The notes beneath the pieces are model-generated. The model did not search any database. It was not told where the DNA came from and saw only the letters and a program-made list of their open reading frames with translations. Made by a program: the position numbers and the translations under genes. DNA of 64,000 bases from Bacillota bacterium (GTDB lineage: Bacteria; Bacillota; Clostridia; Oscillospirales; Oscillospiraceae): the NCBI GenBank assembly GCA_023386265.1, contig JAEWKA010000006.1:66402-130401 (forward strand), written 5' to 3'. This document shows, piece after piece, positions 1-8,951 of this stretch (position 1 is the first letter of the stretch; each line of letters starts with the position of its first letter).

Positions 1-231
1 TTCAAATTCGTTTGCCGGAAAACTCAGCACATCAGTCGCGGCATCTACATCTCGGAACTCTCGGTTCAGCTTTCTTATTCCGAAGTCGTCCGTCAGCAAA
101 ACGCTCACTTCGCAGGGCACGGCTATGCCCTGAGCGTCAAGCGCAACATTAATCGCTTCCGATATCCAGTATCTTGCGGGAGCTTGTCCCAATCCGCGCT
201 TGTCGCGCGATAAATAAATCTTATGTTTCAT
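1..231 (-). CDS. ybeY: Endoribonuclease YbeY, N-terminal part (runs off the window)
   Basis: The first 77 codons are visible from an ATG at 231, and the gene continues past the left edge. The translation carries the family signature LNREFRD followed by TDVLSFP, typical of YbeY, a zinc-dependent endoribonuclease for 16S rRNA maturation and ribosome quality control. The zinc-binding histidine motif lies outside the window. It starts 5 nt after the phoH stop, so it is the last visible gene of a yqfC-yqfD-phoH-ybeY operon, an order well known in Firmicutes. Identification is confident; completeness cannot be judged. Confidence 0.9.
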   Translation of the reverse strand, partial: MKHKIYLSRDKRGLGQAPARYWISEAINVALDAQGIAVPCEVSVLLTDDFGIRKLNREFRDVDAATDVLSFPANEFE

Positions 232-236
232 TCGTT

Positions 237-1262
237 TCACTGAGCTTTCTTTTTATAAGTTCTCTGCGGTGCCTTCCCTGTTACAGCAGGCTTCGGCGCA
301 CTCGGAGCGCGCTTATTTTCGTGCTTTTCGTAAGCCTCAATTATTCTCTGCACCAGCACATGGCGGACAACGTCCGCAGCCGTCAGCTTGCATATTTTTA
401 TATCGTCGATATCCTGAAGAATTCTCATCGCTTCCTTGAGTCCGCTCAACTTGTCCCCGGGCAGGTCAATCTGCGTGATATCACCCGTTATAACGACTTT
501 TGATCCGAATCCGATACGCGTCAAAAACATTTTCATCTGCTCAGGAGTCGTGTTTTGCGCCTCGTCCAAAATTATAAAGCTGTCGTCGAGCGTTCTGCCG
601 CGCATATAGGCGAGCGGCGCAACCTCGATGTTGCCTCGCTCGAGATATTTTGTATAGGTCTCCGTACCCAGCATATCGAAAAGCGCGTCGTACAAAGGAC
701 GCAGATAGGGGTCGACTTTGCTTTGCAGGTCACCGGGCAGAAATCCAAGCCGCTCTCCCGCTTCAACCGCGGGACGTGTCAGGATTATGCGGTTTACCTC
801 CTTGTTTCGGAAGGACGCTACCGCCGCCGCGACAGCAAGATAGGTCTTACCGGTTCCGGCGGGCCCGATGCCTAGCGTTACCGTGTTGTTCGTTATTGCG
901 TCAACATATTCCTTCTGTCCGATTGTCTTCGCCTTAACCGGCTTGCCCTTGCTCGTTATACAAATAACGTCGCCCGCAATTTTATCAATTTTGCTCTCCG
1001 CACCCTCGCGGACGAGCTTAATGATATAGCGCACGTTCTGCTCATCGATGTTTTCTCCGCGGGCAGCCAAGGACAGAAGCCCAGCGATAGCTTTTTCCGC
1101 GAGCATCACGTTTTCAGCTTCGCCCGTTATATGCAGCTCCGCTTCCCTGTCAACGACCTTAATGGCAAGCTCCGTTTCAACTATATGAATGTTCCTGTCA
1201 AAGGAACCGAAAACGCTTATTATTTGCTCCATGCGATCGACCGGCATTATTCTCTCAATCAT
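237..1262 (-). CDS. phoH: PhoH-like ATPase
   Basis: A 341-residue PhoH-family P-loop ATPase. An N-terminal KH-like region (about 1-100) precedes the ATPase domain with Walker A GPAGTGKT and Walker B ILDEAQN, then the VITGDITQIDLP segment typical of the family. The tail is basic (KKKAQ end). The cellular role of PhoH is not settled; constant linkage to ybeY suggests an RNA-related job. The ATG at 1262 overlaps the yqfD stop by 4 nt (ATGA), indicating translational coupling. Length is normal for the family. Confidence 0.93.
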   Translation of the reverse strand: MIERIMPVDRMEQIISVFGSFDRNIHIVETELAIKVVDREAELHITGEAENVMLAEKAIAGLLSLAARGENIDEQNVRYIIKLVREGAESKIDKIAGDVICITSKGKPVKAKTIGQKEYVDAITNNTVTLGIGPAGTGKTYLAVAAAVASFRNKEVNRIILTRPAVEAGERLGFLPGDLQSKVDPYLRPLYDALFDMLGTETYTKYLERGNIEVAPLAYMRGRTLDDSFIILDEAQNTTPEQMKMFLTRIGFGSKVVITGDITQIDLPGDKLSGLKEAMRILQDIDDIKICKLTAADVVRHVLVQRIIEAYEKHENKRAPSAPKPAVTGKAPQRTYKKKAQ

Positions 1263-2488
1263 TGGGTACCTTTTTCCTCCTTAGGGGCTTTCGCCTCGCT
1301 TATCTCATCCGCAGACATTTCTTCTTCTTCGGCGATGTTCTGTTTGCACTCGGCGCGGAGCGTTCCGACGGCAAAGCCGTTTATGACGCTGAACGTATAT
1401 TCGGAGCTTATGACTTCCCCGTCCTTGCCGATTTTGCGCTTGAGTTCGTCATTTACCAGAGCTTCGAGCCTTGCCTTAGCCGCATCCTCCGGATAGTCTG
1501 CGATGTGCAGTTCATAGGCTCTTGAGGTTTCTTTGACAAGCATCACAGGCAGTTCAAAAAAACCTGTTATTCCCAGTCTATGCTTACTTACAATATTATC
1601 ACAATCTACATCAAAAATTCTACTCTTACTATAAAAATTTATGCGGTCGTTTCCAAATATCAGAGCAAAACGGCTCTTTTTCTCACCCGTATATGCTTTT
1701 TCATCGTAGCTAAGCGGCATAATGGCGCTAAGTTCATACCAAGTGCGCGCAATAACACTGCCTTCGGCGTGCACAATTTCTGTATCTCTGAAGGTTGACG
1801 GCACCGCGCCTGATATTAGCGTTTCGTTTTCGAGCGCTGCCTGCCCTTTCTTAAAAAGCGGAAAACCGCGCAAAACGCCCATGCTCTCTATTATACCCGA
1901 CTCGTCCGCAACGACTTTAACGGCCTCGTCCTCGTCAAAAAGTTTAGGAATGTCCGTTCTTTCCCGAACCTCAACAACCGCTCTCGACCCGAAAACACTT
2001 ACGCTTATCCACTTGAGTTCGGGAATTTCGACAAGAACCCTGCTCCTGATGTTATCACTTGTGAATTTTGGCCAGTAGCTGCCGATATACACGCCGCTGT
2101 CCTCAAGTGCATTGAGTATTTCTATATCGCTGACGGTTTCGTTGCCTGTAATTTCAATTTTCCATATAAAAAAATAAGAGGTGATGAGAAGCACCAGAAA
2201 AAACACGGGCAGAACCCAAAGAGCATAACGTTTTTTCAGTTTTTTTGCCTCTACCGGCCCCCCGCATCTTTCCATGATTTTGGCTTCGCAATTACATTTC
2301 TCCGCGAGGATCAGAATTGCGTCCGCATATTTCAAGCGTGTTCGGAATATGAGCGTATAGTCGTCCTCGGGATAAACGCCCCAAAAATCGATGTTTCCGG
2401 CTGCACAGCGATCCAAGAGCACTGTCGGTTCGACCCCGACGGCTCTTATGACGGCATATCCTCGCGCTTCGTCCGACAGTCGTTCCAT
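1259..2488 (-). CDS. yqfD: Sporulation protein YqfD
   Basis: A 409-residue protein matching YqfD, a sporulation-associated membrane protein. It has an N-terminal soluble segment, one strong membrane span near residues 88-105 (after the KRYALWVLP stretch) and a long extracytoplasmic domain. The start is the ATG at 2488, which has AGGGGGAG 5-6 nt upstream; an in-frame upstream start would overlap yqfC and lacks such a site. The C-terminal tail is rich in Glu and Lys and looks poorly ordered. It sits between yqfC and phoH, as in other spore formers, and is likely expressed in the mother cell, though I cannot identify the sigma-E promoter with confidence. Confidence 0.88.
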   Translation of the reverse strand: MERLSDEARGYAVIRAVGVEPTVLLDRCAAGNIDFWGVYPEDDYTLIFRTRLKYADAILILAEKCNCEAKIMERCGGPVEAKKLKKRYALWVLPVFFLVLLITSYFFIWKIEITGNETVSDIEILNALEDSGVYIGSYWPKFTSDNIRSRVLVEIPELKWISVSVFGSRAVVEVRERTDIPKLFDEDEAVKVVADESGIIESMGVLRGFPLFKKGQAALENETLISGAVPSTFRDTEIVHAEGSVIARTWYELSAIMPLSYDEKAYTGEKKSRFALIFGNDRINFYSKSRIFDVDCDNIVSKHRLGITGFFELPVMLVKETSRAYELHIADYPEDAAKARLEALVNDELKRKIGKDGEVISSEYTFSVINGFAVGTLRAECKQNIAEEEEMSADEISEAKAPKEEKGTQ

Positions 2489-2498
2489 AAAGCTCCCC

Positions 2499-2768
2499 CT
2501 AGCAGAGCTCAATTGCGACGATAATGCCGCTTATCACAAGCTCCATTTTTGTCATTGCTGAAAGCTCCAGATCCTCTCCGCGTATCTGCATGAGCATGTT
2601 TCTGCCCCGCACCTCGATTAAGTCTCGGGAATAGCTTTTCAATCCTTCGTGGTTTTCAATCAGCACCTCGCTCCCGCCTGAAAGAGTGAGCTTCGGCACC
2701 CCCGGCACAAGCTCCGCGGGCAGGTCGAAAAACTCGGTGACGGGGCGTCTTCGCACAGCATTTTTCAA
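2499..2768 (-). CDS. yqfC: Sporulation protein YqfC
   Basis: A small protein (89 residues) resembling YqfC: a DLPAELVPGVPKLTLSG segment, a central LIENHEGLKSYS stretch and a beta-rich C-terminus. It is the first gene of the yqfC-yqfD-phoH-ybeY cluster. The start is uncertain: TTG at 2768 has GAGGTGGTG about 7 nt upstream and is preferred; an upstream TTG at 2789 would place the same ribosome binding site inside the gene. YqfC is needed for efficient sporulation in Bacillus, with no known catalytic activity. Confidence 0.78.
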   Translation of the reverse strand: MKNAVRRRPVTEFFDLPAELVPGVPKLTLSGGSEVLIENHEGLKSYSRDLIEVRGRNMLMQIRGEDLELSAMTKMELVISGIIVAIELC

Positions 2769-2886
2769 CTGACTCACCACCTCAAACAAGTTTATGCTTC
2801 ATAATTTAGTTTTAGCAGTACCGGAAAAACAGGAAATAGCCCAACTGCTCGTACATATGATTTATAAACATAAAGGTGGTGAAAAC

Positions 2887-3855
2887 GTGACAGGCAAATT
2901 TTCATTTTTAATCGCGGTTTTTCTGGCGCTCTGCGCTTTTATCGGGCTTTTATTCTGCCCCTCGGCTTCTGCGGGCGGCGCAAGAGCAGGTCTTCTTCTC
3001 TGCTCAGGTATAATCATTCCTTCGCTTTTTCCTTTTGCGGTAATCAGCAACATTTTTGTGGCGCTCGGCCTTCCGCAGAGGCTCTCGAAGGTTTGCACAC
3101 CTGTCATGAAAAAGCTCTTTGGTGTTTCCGGTACGGGAAGCGCGGCGTTTTTTCTCGGCATTGCGGGAGGGTATCCACTTGGAGCCATTTCTGTCTCTGA
3201 AATGTACTCAAAGGGCGCGCTGCAAAAAAAAGAAGCCGAGAGGCTCCTCGGCTTTTGCGATAATTCGGGTCCGGCGTTCATAGTTTCCGTTGCGGGTGTC
3301 GCTGTATTTGGCAGCGTTAGGGTCGGCTTTTTCCTCTACGGCATACATATTCTAGCGGCACTCCTCACCGGCATGCTCCTGAAAACCGGAAAAAGCAATG
3401 AGAAGGCTTTCGTCTCATCTCTTCCTGAAATGAATCTTTCCGGCGCTTTCACGGCGAGCGTTAAGCGGGCGACAGCGGCTATGGTCACGGTTTGCGGCTT
3501 TGTTGTCTTTTTCAGCGTCCTTGTCGGACTTCTGGACGCCCATGGCACACTCTCTGCTCTGAGCGGAACGATCTCGGCACGCTTAGGGACAGAGCTGCAT
3601 TTTTCGCGCAGTCTTTTGACGGGGCTTCTGGAGATCGGTACGGGAACGAGCTCGATGTATGGGCTCCGTACTGAACCTGAAAACCTCGCACTTTGCTCAT
3701 TTCTTATTGGTTGGGGAGGTATTTCCGTACACGCGCAGGCTTCGGCAGTAATAAGTGAGGGCGGACTGAGCCCCGCTCGGCATACTTTAGGAAAGCTGCT
3801 TCACGGCGTACTGTCCGCCCTTATCACGTTTTTATTATATCCTCTGTTATTCTGA
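2887..3855 (+). CDS. YlbJ-like sporulation integral membrane protein (nucleoside-recognition/Gate domain)
   Basis: A 322-residue very hydrophobic protein with about eight membrane spans. The SGIIIPSLFPFAVISNIF and GGYPLGA segments are typical of the YlbJ family of Gate-domain membrane proteins made during sporulation. A GTG start at 2887 is chosen because AAAGGTGGTG lies about 7 nt upstream; upstream in-frame codons lack a binding site. It is transcribed away from yqfC and its last 9 nt overlap the end of the convergent capA-like gene. The transported substrate is unknown. Gate domains also occur in nucleoside and ferrous-iron transport proteins, so the sporulation role is inferred from the family and the neighbours. 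Confidence 0.8.
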   Translation: MTGKFSFLIAVFLALCAFIGLLFCPSASAGGARAGLLLCSGIIIPSLFPFAVISNIFVALGLPQRLSKVCTPVMKKLFGVSGTGSAAFFLGIAGGYPLGAISVSEMYSKGALQKKEAERLLGFCDNSGPAFIVSVAGVAVFGSVRVGFFLYGIHILAALLTGMLLKTGKSNEKAFVSSLPEMNLSGAFTASVKRATAAMVTVCGFVVFFSVLVGLLDAHGTLSALSGTISARLGTELHFSRSLLTGLLEIGTGTSSMYGLRTEPENLALCSFLIGWGGISVHAQASAVISEGGLSPARHTLGKLLHGVLSALITFLLYPLLF

Positions 3856-5199
3856 GCGCTTAGTTTCTTCGTAATTCTGGTTCCACTTGATTACGTCGAC
3901 TCCGCCGTTGTTGCAGTAGTCAAAATCCACGCCAAATATGCTGTGTACATCCTCAAGTCCCTCGCACATTGAATTATACAAGGTATCGTTTATAACCCCC
4001 AGATTGTTGCCGCTCTGATAGGATGCGATAGCCGACTGGAGGTTCCAAAGCCTATAGCGCCAGTCGCTTGTTAAGTTCACATCGTTTAAATCCACCATGT
4101 ACATCGGTGCGTACGACGCATTGCGAAGATAAGTCTCGCCCGTGTCTAGATTTTTCTGAACATCGATGTTCAGAACAGCTGTGAGTTCGGTGTACTTGTC
4201 GTCCTGACAAGAGACGAAATTGCCAAGGCTGTAGACGAGGAAGCAGGTCTTTTCGTTGCCCTCGTCATCCGTTACGCGGCGCAGCTCCATCGGCTCCGGC
4301 ACATGTGTGTGGCCGCCGACGATGATATCCGCGCCCTGCTGGAACATTAGGTCGGCGAGATCCTTCTGATAATCGACGGGCTCCGTATAATATTCGTTTC
4401 CCCAGTGCATCTGAACCACGATCATGTCCGTATTCAAAGCACGTGCCGCGGCCATATCGGTCTTGAGGCGGTCATAATCAATATCTTTGAGCGTGTCCAC
4501 ATAGTCCTTGAAAAAGATGTTCGCGCAGTACGGATAATCCGTGACGGGAATCGCGTTTGTGCCGTAAGTAAAGCTGAGGAAGGCGAAGCTGATGCCGTTG
4601 ATGTCCTTGACAAGAATGCCGTTATTTGCGTCTCTCTCTTCCTGAGAGCGATAGGTTCCAACGTGGTCTAGCCCGTTATTGTCCAGGACATCCAATGTCC
4701 GGACAAGTCCCGGCAAGAGGCTGTCCATACAGTGGTTCGAAGCGGTGTTTATCATGTCGAATCCGAAGCTTTTTAGGCTCTTCGCTAGGTCAGCGGGCGA
4801 CTTGAACATCGGGTAGCCGGAATACTCCGTTGTATCCGGGAAAGTCGTTTCCAGCGTGCAGACCGCATAGTCAGCATTCTTGACGAAGTCTGACGCACCA
4901 CCCAAAACCGACACATAATTATATGACCCGTCGGCTTTCTTCGCCTCGTCGTTGATTCCTGTGTGGGCGACGAGGTCGCCGGCAAAGGCAAGCTTGACGT
5001 TTGCGGCGTTCGTCGGCTCGGTAAAGGTCGGCTCCGGCGTCGGTGTGGGGCTCGGCGTTGGCGACGGAGTTGCCTGCGCCTCGAGAAGAGCCTTTTCCTG
5101 TTCTGCATTCGCGCTGTAACTTTTATAAATGGTGACTCCGAGTATTCCAATTAACACGACGAGAATCACGCTCAGTATACCTTTAAGTATTTCTTTCAT
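3847..5199 (-). CDS. CapA-like (PGA_cap) extracellular metallophosphatase-fold protein
   Basis: A 450-residue CapA/PgsA-family protein. An N-terminal membrane anchor (about residues 5-25) is followed by a low-complexity linker of Thr-Pro-Ser repeats (about 43-57), then a calcineurin-like PGA_cap domain with FAGDLVAHTG, NTASNHCMD and the histidine motif IIVGGHTHVPEP. The layout suggests an anchored enzyme facing outward. CapA homologues act in poly-gamma-glutamate or capsule formation, but no capB/capC-like genes are nearby, so the substrate is open. The start at 5199 has AAAGGAATG upstream. The 3' end overlaps the ylbJ-like gene by 9 nt tail to tail. Confidence 0.87.
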   Translation of the reverse strand: MKEILKGILSVILVVLIGILGVTIYKSYSANAEQEKALLEAQATPSPTPSPTPTPEPTFTEPTNAANVKLAFAGDLVAHTGINDEAKKADGSYNYVSVLGGASDFVKNADYAVCTLETTFPDTTEYSGYPMFKSPADLAKSLKSFGFDMINTASNHCMDSLLPGLVRTLDVLDNNGLDHVGTYRSQEERDANNGILVKDINGISFAFLSFTYGTNAIPVTDYPYCANIFFKDYVDTLKDIDYDRLKTDMAAARALNTDMIVVQMHWGNEYYTEPVDYQKDLADLMFQQGADIIVGGHTHVPEPMELRRVTDDEGNEKTCFLVYSLGNFVSCQDDKYTELTAVLNIDVQKNLDTGETYLRNASYAPMYMVDLNDVNLTSDWRYRLWNLQSAIASYQSGNNLGVINDTLYNSMCEGLEDVHSIFGVDFDYCNNGGVDVIKWNQNYEETKRSE

Positions 5200-5359
5200 A
5201 GCACATTCCTTTCGAATGTTTTACTCAGAATCAAATCTCAGTTTAATATTTGCTCTCGGTTATTTTACCATAGACTTTGGAAAAATAAAGTGTAAATACG
5301 TCAAATAGTATGTTAAAATATCGTGAACAAGATAATTTTTGCATCCTTCGGAGGATACG

Positions 5360-6736
5360 ATGGACGAAATTAAAAAAAATCAGAGCTATACTGCGGAGAT
5401 TGAAGGCTATTCCAGTACAGGCGCGGGAGTTGCCCGTATTCTCGGAAGAGCTGTTTTCGTGGACCTTGCCCTTATTGGCGAAGTATGGGAAATTTTGATA
5501 CTCAAAGTAACATCCTCCACAGTTTACGGCAAAGGTCTCAAGTGCCTCAAGGCATCAGAAGAGCGAGTTTCGCCTGCCTGTCCAGTTTTCGGAAAGTGCG
5601 GCGGCTGCGACCTGATGCATATGAGCTACGACGAAGAACTTCGTTTTAAGCTTTCCCGCGTTAATGACGCCATAAAAAGAGTTGCGGGGCTTGATTTTGC
5701 TATAAACGAGATTATCGGCGCGGAAGAAGACAAAACCCTCTGCTACCGCAACAAAGCGATATTTGCCGTCGGACAGGACAAAAACGGCAAGGCGGTTACA
5801 GGCTTTTTCCGTGAGCGAAGTCACGACATAATTGACGCACCAGACTGTCTCATTCAGACCGAGCTTTCCGTCCGCTGTGCGGAGGCCTTGCGAACCTTCA
5901 TGGACGACAATGGTGTATCCGCCTACAATGAAGAGACCGGCAAGGGGCAGCTAAAGCACATTTTCACGAGGTGCAGCCTGAAATTCCCTCAATCTGTCGC
6001 CTGCATCGTTTCAGCCCGCGGTCTGCACGAGCACACCGACACTCTGGTTAAGACACTGCGCGAAAAATGTCCCGAGCTTACGGGCATAGTTCTATGCATA
6101 AATAAAACCCGCGGCAACACGGTGCTCGCGGGCGATTTTCATACTCTCTGGGGCAGTGAGTTTATCGAGGACGAGCTTTGCGGTCTGCGCTTCAAGATTT
6201 CGCCCCTGAGTTTTTATCAGATTAATCCGCTGCAAGCCGAAAAGCTATATATGCGCGCGCTCGATTACGCAAGTCCCGACGGCTCGGGAGTTGTTCTTGA
6301 CCTCTACTGTGGGACAGGCACTATTAGCCTCTGCCTTGCCCGCGGAGCAAAATTTGTCTACGGCGCGGAGATTGTCGAGTCTGCCGTTATTAACGCTCGG
6401 CAGAACGCACAGGCAAACGGAATTACAAATGCCGAATTCATTTTGGGTGATGCGGGAGACGCCGCAAAGAAGCTTGCAAGCTCCGGCGTGAAACCCGATG
6501 CGGTTGTGGTCGATCCCCCGCGCAAGGGGCTGTCGATTGAAGTCATTGAGGAAATAAGCAAAATGTCTCCAGAGCGCTTCGTCTACGTGTCCTGCGACCC
6601 CGCGACCCTTGCACGCGATATGAAACTGTTCGCCGAGCGTGGCTATATGCCCAAAAAAGGCACTGCAGTCGATATGTTCCCACGCACCTGCCATACAGAA
6701 GTTGTTTGCCTGCTTGAACGTTCGGTTATGGTGTAG
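5360..6736 (+). CDS. rlmD: 23S rRNA (uracil-5-)-methyltransferase, RlmD/TrmA family
   Basis: A 458-residue RNA m5U methyltransferase. An N-terminal TRAM-like beta domain (about 5-60) is followed by an Fe-S motif with Cys74, Cys80 and Cys83 plus a later Cys near 163, then a SAM-binding VLDLYCGTGT motif (about 310) and the catalytic YVSCDPATLARD loop with the nucleophilic Cys. The start at 5360 has GGAGGATACG directly upstream, better than the ATG 21 nt earlier. Clostridia often carry several RlmCD-like paralogues, so the exact uridine modified is uncertain. An alkyltransferase-like gene follows 4 nt downstream and is probably co-transcribed. Confidence 0.9.
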   Translation: MDEIKKNQSYTAEIEGYSSTGAGVARILGRAVFVDLALIGEVWEILILKVTSSTVYGKGLKCLKASEERVSPACPVFGKCGGCDLMHMSYDEELRFKLSRVNDAIKRVAGLDFAINEIIGAEEDKTLCYRNKAIFAVGQDKNGKAVTGFFRERSHDIIDAPDCLIQTELSVRCAEALRTFMDDNGVSAYNEETGKGQLKHIFTRCSLKFPQSVACIVSARGLHEHTDTLVKTLREKCPELTGIVLCINKTRGNTVLAGDFHTLWGSEFIEDELCGLRFKISPLSFYQINPLQAEKLYMRALDYASPDGSGVVLDLYCGTGTISLCLARGAKFVYGAEIVESAVINARQNAQANGITNAEFILGDAGDAAKKLASSGVKPDAVVVDPPRKGLSIEVIEEISKMSPERFVYVSCDPATLARDMKLFAERGYMPKKGTAVDMFPRTCHTEVVCLLERSVMV

Positions 6737-6740
6737 TAAT

Positions 6741-7034
6741 ATGAATCCATTTTTTGAACAGGTATACGGCATAGTAGAACAAATTCCTTATGGAATGGTT
6801 GTTTCATACGGTCAGCTCGCGTGTATTCTGGGACAACCCCACGCGGCGCGTGAGGTTGGATGGGCCATGAGATGCTGCCCTGATGGTCTGCCCTGGCATA
6901 GGGTGGTCATGAAGGATGGCACTATTACGGGCGGTATTTATGCGAATATGCGTAAAGCAATGCTTGAAACCGAAGGGGTGGTATTTATGTCTGATGGCCG
7001 CGTCGATATGGATTTATGCCGTTGGCTCGGTTAA
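6741..7034 (+). CDS. Alkyltransferase-like (ATL) DNA-binding protein
   Basis: A 97-residue protein matching the C-terminal DNA-binding domain of O6-alkylguanine-DNA alkyltransferase (YGMVVSYGQLA helix-turn-helix). The active-site PCHRV motif reads PWHRV, with Trp52 in place of the alkyl-accepting Cys. This substitution defines ATL proteins, which bind O6-alkylguanine without removing the alkyl group and flag it for nucleotide excision repair. The N-terminal domain of full methyltransferases is absent, as usual for ATLs. The start at 6741 gives the conserved MNPFFEQVYGIV opening. It lies 4 nt behind the rlmD-like gene. Confidence 0.9.
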   Translation: MNPFFEQVYGIVEQIPYGMVVSYGQLACILGQPHAAREVGWAMRCCPDGLPWHRVVMKDGTITGGIYANMRKAMLETEGVVFMSDGRVDMDLCRWLG

Positions 7035-7130
7035 GCATGATATTGTTAAAGCCATTCCTGGTACAGCTTGCGCTTTTCAGGTTCTGACGCCAGGCATCTC
7101 GGAGAACTATCAAATATCAGGAGGATTATT

Positions 7131-7703
7131 ATGATTTACAGAAATGCTACGATTGAAGACATACCTGCTTTGGCAGAATTACAGAAGAAATATCACATCA
7201 CAACGATTGATGAAGCTGATAAAGCGGATGGCTTTGTCACTACACTGTTTACGGAAGAGCAGTTTAAGGAGCTTATTGAAAAGGAAAACGGAATTGCCGT
7301 TGCGTGTGACGGTGCAAGGCTCGTCGCTTACGTTATGGCAGCATCTTGGGAATATTGGTCCAGATGGCCGCTTTTTCAGCATATGATCAACGACCTGCAC
7401 AACACGGAATATATGGGGCAGATACTAAGTACTGAAAATTCATATCAGTATGGGCCTGTCTGTATTCACAAGGATTATAGAGGAACTGAAGTGCTCACCG
7501 AAGTTTTTGATTTTTCCAGAATGCAAATGAAGAAAAGATATCCCATATTGATAACCTTTATCAATCATATTAACCCCAGATCATACTATGCTCATACGAA
7601 AAAGCTTGGTCTTGATGAGATTAAAAGCTTTGAGTTTAATAATAATACATACTATGAATTGGGCTATGACACGTCAAAAGAGTTGGACAGAAAAACCAAA
7701 TAA
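7131..7703 (+). CDS. GNAT-family N-acetyltransferase
   Basis: A 190-residue protein opening with IYRNATIEDIPALAELQKK, the usual first strand and helix of GNAT acetyltransferases. The acetyl-CoA motif region is VCIHKDYRGTEV, a diverged form of the R/Q-x-x-G-x-G/A motif. The ATG at 7131 has CAGGAGGATTATT upstream. The acetylated substrate cannot be predicted. It opens an AT-richer run of accessory genes on the same strand and is followed 22 nt later by the DUF7000-like gene, so co-transcription is likely. Confidence 0.8.
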   Translation: MIYRNATIEDIPALAELQKKYHITTIDEADKADGFVTTLFTEEQFKELIEKENGIAVACDGARLVAYVMAASWEYWSRWPLFQHMINDLHNTEYMGQILSTENSYQYGPVCIHKDYRGTEVLTEVFDFSRMQMKKRYPILITFINHINPRSYYAHTKKLGLDEIKSFEFNNNTYYELGYDTSKELDRKTK

Positions 7704-7725
7704 ATTCGAACATGCAGGAGGCAAT

Positions 7726-8211
7726 ATGATGAAAAATCTAAATCAACTAATAGATGAATATACTTACCAACTGCAACAGGGCGAAATACAGACTGCGTAC
7801 AAAGGAATATTGGATTTTATCGGCAAATTGAGAGCCGATTTTATTAAGAAACACCCGCTTTACGACACGGGCGGTATTTACCAAGGCTATATGGACATGA
7901 CCTATTTTTCATTAAGTACAGAGCAGCTTAAAGATAAAGGGCTGAAATTCGCCCTTGTTTACTTACATGAAAAGGGAGCTTTTGAAGTCTGGCTTTCCGC
8001 TCGGAACAGAGATATAGCAAAGAGATATGAATCTGTTTTTAGCAGCATTAGTTCTGATATTAGTGCTGTATTTCATGATTGCAGTAATACAGACGCTATC
8101 ATAGAATGCACATTGGCATCCAAACCAGATTTTGAGAATCAGGATTCGCTGACAGATATTATTGAGCACGGTATCGAAAAGTTCGTAGCTGCAATAACCG
8201 GTGTCTTATGA
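7726..8211 (+). CDS. DUF7000-like protein of unknown function
   Basis: A 161-residue cytoplasmic protein without membrane spans. The opening (LNQLIDEYTYQLQQGEIQTA), the YQGYMDMTYF motif and FEVWLSARNRDI fit my recollection of the DUF7000 family; no function is known. The start at 7726 has GGAGGC a few bases upstream; a second ATG directly follows it in frame. It sits between a GNAT acetyltransferase and a methyltransferase in the accessory stretch. Confidence 0.7.
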   Translation: MMKNLNQLIDEYTYQLQQGEIQTAYKGILDFIGKLRADFIKKHPLYDTGGIYQGYMDMTYFSLSTEQLKDKGLKFALVYLHEKGAFEVWLSARNRDIAKRYESVFSSISSDISAVFHDCSNTDAIIECTLASKPDFENQDSLTDIIEHGIEKFVAAITGVL

Positions 8212-8294
8212 TGTCTGCGACGTCGTGGGTTTTAGGTGTTGCGTTCTTTGATTTATTTTGAAAAGTTTGCATCAATAGATGCAGAGGTATGTTA

Positions 8295-8900
8295 ATGGGT
8301 AATACCGAAAAGTTTGAGATGATGGCAAATAGCTATGATACTGCTGAAAGGGTCCAAATTGCAAAGCTTTCCTCAAGTGCCATTCGAGAATATTTAGTTG
8401 ACACAAAAAGTAAGGATGCAATTGACTTTGGGTGCGGAACAGGTCTTGTCGGCATGGACTTGCTAAATGAATTTAATTCGATGCTATTTTTGGATTCTTC
8501 GCAGGAAATGATTAATAGAACAAAAATGAAAATTTCTGATTCTAATATTATGAACGCAAGTACACTATGCTTTGATTTTGAAACAGAAACCCAAGTTAGT
8601 ATTCATGCTGATTATATTTTTATGGCTCAAGTTCTACTCCATATCAGGGATTTTGAGTCAGTTTTATCGAGGCTGTATGATGTTCTGAATGTGGGAGGAC
8701 ATCTGCTGATTGTTGATTTTAATAAAAATGATGAGATTGTTTCAGATTTGGTTCATAACGGATTTGTTCAAGAGGACCTTGCAAACATTATGTTGAAAGT
8801 CGGATACAAGGATATTCAAACCAAAACTTTTTATTCCGGAAGTAAAATATTCATGAGACATGATGCAACTATGTTTATTCTAGATTCACGAAAGTACTAA
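8295..8900 (+). CDS. Class I SAM-dependent methyltransferase
   Basis: A 201-residue methyltransferase with motif I AIDFGCGTGLVG (about 44-55), an acidic residue ending strand 2 in FLDSSQEM, and a post-motif segment ADYIFMAQVLLHI. It resembles small-molecule UbiE/Methyltransf_11 enzymes; the acceptor is unknown. The start at 8295 is preferred over the ATG at 8289 because AGAGGT ends 6 nt before it. Codon use and base composition are AT-rich, like the next gene. Confidence 0.82.
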   Translation: MGNTEKFEMMANSYDTAERVQIAKLSSSAIREYLVDTKSKDAIDFGCGTGLVGMDLLNEFNSMLFLDSSQEMINRTKMKISDSNIMNASTLCFDFETETQVSIHADYIFMAQVLLHIRDFESVLSRLYDVLNVGGHLLIVDFNKNDEIVSDLVHNGFVQEDLANIMLKVGYKDIQTKTFYSGSKIFMRHDATMFILDSRKY

Positions 8901-8951
8901 TTTTCCAGTGTCTGTTATCGGGCATTAAAATGAAAGGTAAGTGTTTGAATT

